A stretch of DNA of 47,188 nt from Pseudomonadota bacterium (GTDB lineage: Bacteria > Pseudomonadota > Alphaproteobacteria > Puniceispirillales > Marisalimonadaceae), in NCBI GenBank assembly GCA_028382005.1, contig JAOESH010000014.1:1-47188 (forward strand), read 5' to 3'. Of the stretch, positions 43,676 to 47,188 are shown in pieces. The stretch's first letter is position 1; every line of letters begins with the position of its first letter. The position numbers were made by a program, and so were the translations under genes. The notes beneath the pieces are model-generated. The model saw only the letters and a list, made by a program, of their open reading frames with translations, ran no database searches and was not told the DNA's origin.

Positions 43676-45331
43676 TTAAATCCTTATTAAATGCACATTT
43701 ATTGTAGGTCTTTTTATAAACGATAATTTGAAATCTTTCCTAATATTTCTTTTGATATAATCACAAATCTCATCATCTGAAATTTTATTTTGAAATTCAT
43801 TGTTATTAAAAAAACTTTCAATTTTTAATGAACAATCTAGTAAAAAATCTTCCATATTATTTTTATCAGAAACTCCTGTTTGCGTGATTAAAGGGGGAGA
43901 AATTAAATATCCGTCTATATCAACTACAACCGAAATATGCACAAAACCATTCCACAAAGTGTGTTTCCTTGATACAAACCTCGCATTATCAATAGGTACT
44001 ACTTCACCAGCGTCAAAAACATTTGTTGTAAAATTTTTTTTATCTAAAACAGTTGGAACTAAACTGTTTAATTTGATGATTTCTCCATTCCTTGGTTTAA
44101 TAACATTAGGTATTTGGCAATCATTAGCTAATTGAGCGTGGGCTTCGATATGTTCTCTAGTACCATGAACAGGTATAGCAATTTTAGGTTTTATAAAAGA
44201 ATACATTTCAATTAATTCTTCTCTAGCAGGATGACCAGACACATGAACATTTTTATCTTCATCTGTAATTAACTCTATACCGTTGTCTAAAAATCTATTC
44301 TGCACTTTTAAGATAGCGTTTTCGTTACCAGGGATCTTTCTACTTGAAAATATTATAGTATCTCCCTTTATTAAATTAATGTGTTTATCACCATTTCTAG
44401 AAATTCTAGAAAGCGCTGAATTTGGTTCGCCCTGAGAACCAGTAGCAACCACTAGAATATTTGACCTTGAAATTATATTAAAATCTTTTAAATTTAGTAA
44501 TTCTGGGATATTTTTTAAGTAACCAACTTCTTTTGCTGCATCTATAGCTCGTAACAAAGCTCTACCTACAACTAAAATTGATCTATCTGTTTTAAAAGCT
44601 ATTTCTATAATTGATTTAATTCTACTGATATTTGAAGAAAAACATGTAATAAGGACTGCACCCTTTTTGTCTTTTACTGTTTCGTACAAACCTTGATAAG
44701 CAAAATCTTCAGACGGAGTTCTTCCATCAACAAGCGAATTAGTTGAATCACAAACCATCGCCAAGATTCCATTATTGGCTAATGACCTGTAAGTATCAAG
44801 ATCAAAGTTCTCATTTAAATTTTGGGCTTGCTCTAATTTCCAATCTCCTGAATGAAAAATATCACCTTCATTAGTAGATATTAAAAATGAAACTGGATCT
44901 GGTATTGAGTGAGAAGTTTGAACAGTTTTAATTATAAAGTCACCTAATTCTATCTTATCATCTATAGATAAAACATTCAGAACTAGTTTTGTATTATTAT
45001 TACTTTCTTTTAATTTTCTTTTAAGTAAAGCAATTGTAAAAGCTGTGCCCCATATTGGACAGTTAATCTGATCTGCAAAATAAGGTATTGCACCTATATG
45101 ATCTTCGTGACCATGCGTTAAAAAGATGCCTAAGAATTTCTTTCCTAAAGATTTAATGAAATCAAAATCGGGTAGCAATACATCTACTCCTAAATCAGTT
45201 TCATCTGGAAATGATATTCCTAAATCCACTAAGATCCATTTATCTTGATAATGATACAAATTTGCATTCATTCCTATTTCTTCAGAACCACCAACAGGTA
45301 GAAATAATAAATCTGAATTTACCCAGTTCAT
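43676..45331 (-). CDS. rnj: Ribonuclease J
   Basis: Metallo-beta-lactamase-fold RNase with 5'-3' exonuclease and endonuclease activity in RNA processing. The 551-residue protein has the zinc motif LTHGHEDHIGAIPYF (H73, H75, D77, H78), the later ligand region FHSGDWKLEQ, the beta-CASP block MVCDSTNSLVDGRTPSE, ITCFSSNISR, VATGSQGEPNSALSRI, VSGHPAREEL and PVHGTREHIEAHAQLA. It follows coaX by 10 bp, and the birA-coaX-rnj order is standard in alphaproteobacteria. Confidence 0.96.
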   Translation of the reverse strand: MNWVNSDLLFLPVGGSEEIGMNANLYHYQDKWILVDLGISFPDETDLGVDVLLPDFDFIKSLGKKFLGIFLTHGHEDHIGAIPYFADQINCPIWGTAFTIALLKRKLKESNNNTKLVLNVLSIDDKIELGDFIIKTVQTSHSIPDPVSFLISTNEGDIFHSGDWKLEQAQNLNENFDLDTYRSLANNGILAMVCDSTNSLVDGRTPSEDFAYQGLYETVKDKKGAVLITCFSSNISRIKSIIEIAFKTDRSILVVGRALLRAIDAAKEVGYLKNIPELLNLKDFNIISRSNILVVATGSQGEPNSALSRISRNGDKHINLIKGDTIIFSSRKIPGNENAILKVQNRFLDNGIELITDEDKNVHVSGHPAREELIEMYSFIKPKIAIPVHGTREHIEAHAQLANDCQIPNVIKPRNGEIIKLNSLVPTVLDKKNFTTNVFDAGEVVPIDNARFVSRKHTLWNGFVHISVVVDIDGYLISPPLITQTGVSDKNNMEDFLLDCSLKIESFFNNNEFQNKISDDEICDYIKRNIRKDFKLSFIKRPTINVHLIRI

Positions 45332-45341
45332 TTTAAGTCCT

Positions 45342-46142
45342 CTAATTTTTATTTTTTAAATTATTTAAATATAAATTAACTAATCCAATTAAAGTTAAAT
45401 CTTCTTTGATATAATCAATGCAAGGTAATGAGTTTTTAAATAGCTCACTTAACCCACCAGTTGCTATAACTTTATAACTTTTATATTCGTTTAAGAGTTT
45501 AATTTTATTAATAAGACCTTCTATCATAGATACATAGCCCCAATAAATCCCTGACTCCATTGCATTAATTGTATTTTTTCCTATAATTGAATTTTCATTA
45601 GATAAAGGTTTTAAAGTAATCCTAGGCAATCTTGAAGCAGCCAGATATAAAGCTTCTAATGATAAATTGACACCTGGCGCAATAATTCCTCCATTATAAC
45701 TCCCATCTTCACCTACTAAATCAAAAGTTGTAGCCGTTCCGAAGTCAATTATAATTGCTGGAGATAAATTTAAACATTTTGCAGCAAATGAGTTTACCAA
45801 ACGGTCAGCACCTGCCTCTTCAGGATTATCAATATTTACCTTCAAGCCTAAATCAAAAATATTATTATCAATTACCAATGGATTAATTTTGATATATTTT
45901 ATAATCAAATTTTTAATGTTAAATAAGGTTTCAGTAACTACAGATGCAATACAAACCCCAGTAATATTATCTATTTTAATATTAGACAAGGTTAACATTT
46001 GTAAAAGCCATGGGAAATAACTATCAGCAGTTCGTTTTGAATTGTTATTTATTCTCCAACAGCATTCTTGCTTTATACCATTTTTAAAAGAATAGAGAGC
46101 AAAAACAGTATTCGTATTACCACAATCTATCGCTAAAATCAT
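45342..46142 (-). CDS. coaX: Type III pantothenate kinase
   Basis: Phosphorylates pantothenate, the first step of coenzyme A synthesis; type III kinases are resistant to CoA feedback. The 266-residue protein of the ASKHA fold has MILAIDCGNTNTVFALY (phosphate 1), NPEEAGADRLVNSFAA, IIIDFGTATTFDLV and GGIIAPGVNLSLEAL. The window has no CoaA. It lies 12 bp after birA and 10 bp before rnj in one unit. Confidence 0.96.
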   Translation of the reverse strand: MILAIDCGNTNTVFALYSFKNGIKQECCWRINNNSKRTADSYFPWLLQMLTLSNIKIDNITGVCIASVVTETLFNIKNLIIKYIKINPLVIDNNIFDLGLKVNIDNPEEAGADRLVNSFAAKCLNLSPAIIIDFGTATTFDLVGEDGSYNGGIIAPGVNLSLEALYLAASRLPRITLKPLSNENSIIGKNTINAMESGIYWGYVSMIEGLINKIKLLNEYKSYKVIATGGLSELFKNSLPCIDYIKEDLTLIGLVNLYLNNLKNKN

Positions 46143-46154
46143 GTCACAAAAACC

Positions 46155-46880
46155 CTATCCAAAAGAGAAACTTTCTAAGGAAAAATGCTCAGTTATTTTT
46201 GATTTAGTTTTTATTTTCAATCCACCATTATCTCCCAAGCCTAAAAAAATACCCGTCAAAGGATTAGATTTTGAATTCATTTTTATAATTATTTTGTTGT
46301 TAATATTATTAATATTTTCATTAAGATCTTCTTTAAAGTAACTGAAACCAAATTTTTCCCAAGAAAGATAATTATTGAATACTTTTGTCAATATTTTTAA
46401 ACCTATTTCTTCAGTGGTATAAGAGACTTTAATATGTTCATTTAACTTAGTTGTAGACCATTTTGTTTCAATATTAGGAGTTTTCAAAATATTTAAACCT
46501 ATCCCAACAATTATAAAATTTTTAGAAGTCTCCAATAAAACTCCAGATATTTTTTTCTTATCCACTAATACATCATTAGGCCACTTTAACTCAATTAAAT
46601 TACTATTTATACCTAAATCAATTAAAACTTGTATTATTGAAAAACCAACTATTACCGATAATTGATGCCAAAAAGATTTATTTACTTTTGGCTTTATAAT
46701 TGTCGACAAAAATAAATTTCCTTTAATAGATGTCCATTTATTTTGATTTCTTCCTCTTCCTTTTGTTTGTATATGAGCTAAATATGAAGACCCTTCTCGG
46801 GTTCCACTTGAAGCAGCTTTAAAAGCAACATCATTTGTACTAGTGCAAACATTTAATATATTTAAGTTAATATCAACCAA
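46155..46880 (-). CDS. birA: Biotin-[acetyl-CoA-carboxylase] ligase BirA (no DNA-binding domain)
   Basis: Attaches biotin to carboxylase carrier protein. The 241-residue protein is the monofunctional type: it begins near the catalytic domain (VCTSTNDVAFKAAS) with no N-terminal helix-turn-helix, so it cannot act as the biotin operon repressor. The biotinyl-AMP loop reads TKGRGRNQNKW (about 39-49), with NQN replacing the usual RGR-like stretch, followed by LKWPNDVLVDKKKISGVLLE and IVGIGLNI. Start is TTG with AGGG six bases upstream. The gene before it is a nuoL-like end rather than the usual nuoN. Confidence 0.93.
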   Translation of the reverse strand: MVDINLNILNVCTSTNDVAFKAASSGTREGSSYLAHIQTKGRGRNQNKWTSIKGNLFLSTIIKPKVNKSFWHQLSVIVGFSIIQVLIDLGINSNLIELKWPNDVLVDKKKISGVLLETSKNFIIVGIGLNILKTPNIETKWSTTKLNEHIKVSYTTEEIGLKILTKVFNNYLSWEKFGFSYFKEDLNENINNINNKIIIKMNSKSNPLTGIFLGLGDNGGLKIKTKSKITEHFSLESFSFG

Positions 46881-46904
46881 GAAAAACCCTACAATTAATG
46901 AAAA

Positions 46905-47188
46905 CTAAAAACGTAAGAAATATTTATTATATAATATAAATACTTTATAATATTTTAGTTTATAATTATTTAATATGAATGGCATTGTAATATAATTAAC
47001 GACCGCAAAGAAAATACCTACAAGACTAAGTAAAATTAATAGATCTTTAAAATTTTCAGAAGAATTTTCTTCAGCATTAATAGAAAAACTAACGTCATTA
47101 TATATTAATAAACTCCACAAATATTCGGCACTTGCGCCATCAAATAAATTTATAGTTAACCATCCTGCAAAAACTGTAAATATTCCTA
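46905..47188 (-). CDS. nuoL: NADH-quinone oxidoreductase subunit L-like protein, C-terminal end (cut by window edge)
   Basis: The last 94 codons of a gene entering from beyond base 47188. The translation runs GIFTVFAGWLTINLFDG, then a polar insert, a hydrophobic span LLILLSLVGIFFAVVNYI, and KYYKVFILYNKYFLRF before a TAG stop. It resembles the region of NuoL after transmembrane helix 14, ending at the place where NuoL normally continues with NKWYFDELYD, the lateral helix and the last membrane helix. None of that tail is visible in any frame before birA, 24 bp on. It could be a truncated nuoL, a NuoL-like paralogue or a deletion product. Low identity, short fragment. Confidence 0.6.
   Translation of the reverse strand, partial: GIFTVFAGWLTINLFDGASAEYLWSLLIYNDVSFSINAEENSSENFKDLLILLSLVGIFFAVVNYITMPFILNNYKLKYYKVFILYNKYFLRF

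Noticed and set aside
1-47188. Mobile elements, phage genes, defence systems, CRISPR or a genomic island
   Set aside because: No transposase, integrase, terminal inverted repeats, attachment-type direct repeats or spaced repeats were seen. Base composition and codon use look uniform and all genes are core families in ancestral order.

Overview
The window is a dense, strongly AT-rich stretch of bacterial chromosome made almost entirely of core housekeeping genes. Gene content and order point to an alphaproteobacterium: an E1-beta pyruvate dehydrogenase subunit carrying its own lipoyl domain, an IspD-IspF fusion, the NtrBC/NtrYX cluster next to trkA, a ubiquinol-cytochrome c chaperone, and small DUF502 and DUF1467 membrane proteins. 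The AT richness, very short spacers (none above about 115 bp) and overlapping genes suggest a streamlined genome, probably of a free-living marine lineage. The exact clade is inference. There is no rRNA, tRNA, CRISPR array, phage, insertion sequence or recognisable genomic island.

Layout, left to right. 1-3.5 kb: DNA repair and respiration (mfd fragment, sdhE, recG). 3.5-6.7 kb: a DUF502 membrane protein, mazG, a YdfG-like reductase and an inositol-phosphatase-family enzyme. 6.7-16.4 kb, minus strand: ntrB-ntrC-ntrY-ntrX-trkA-dat-hflX, nitrogen and redox signalling plus potassium uptake. 16.5-18.7 kb, plus strand: ispDF-pgpA-pncC. 18.7-30.5 kb, minus strand: tpiA-secG-pyrG-kdsA-eno-ftsB-pdhA-pdhB-pdhC-lpdA-lipA-ratA, joining lower glycolysis, pyruvate oxidation and lipoate synthesis. 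30.6-32.5 kb: ppiD. 32.5-35.9 kb: cytochrome bc1 chaperone-plsX-fabH-ihfA-merR. 35.9-36.4 kb: bamE. 36.4-43.3 kb: rpiB-glyA-nrdR-ribD-ribE-ribBA-ribH-nusB-thiL, mainly riboflavin and one-carbon metabolism. 43.4-47.2 kb: the end of a nuoL-like gene, then birA-coaX-rnj-DUF1467.

I found no new multi-gene system. The notable points are local departures from the ancestral pattern. NtrC keeps its receiver and DNA-binding ends but has lost the GAFTGA loop and the Walker B acidic pair. fabH appears to start at an AUU codon. The RibA half of RibBA has no zinc-binding cysteines. The nuoL-like gene beside birA stops before the lateral helix, where nuoN is expected. Two promoters (pdhA, plsX) carry the same 7-3-7 palindrome design with a GTT-N3-AAC core. 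hfq, dusB and yceD are missing from places where relatives usually have them. Genes are packed so tightly that all five convergent pairs overlap or lie within about 10 bp of each other.
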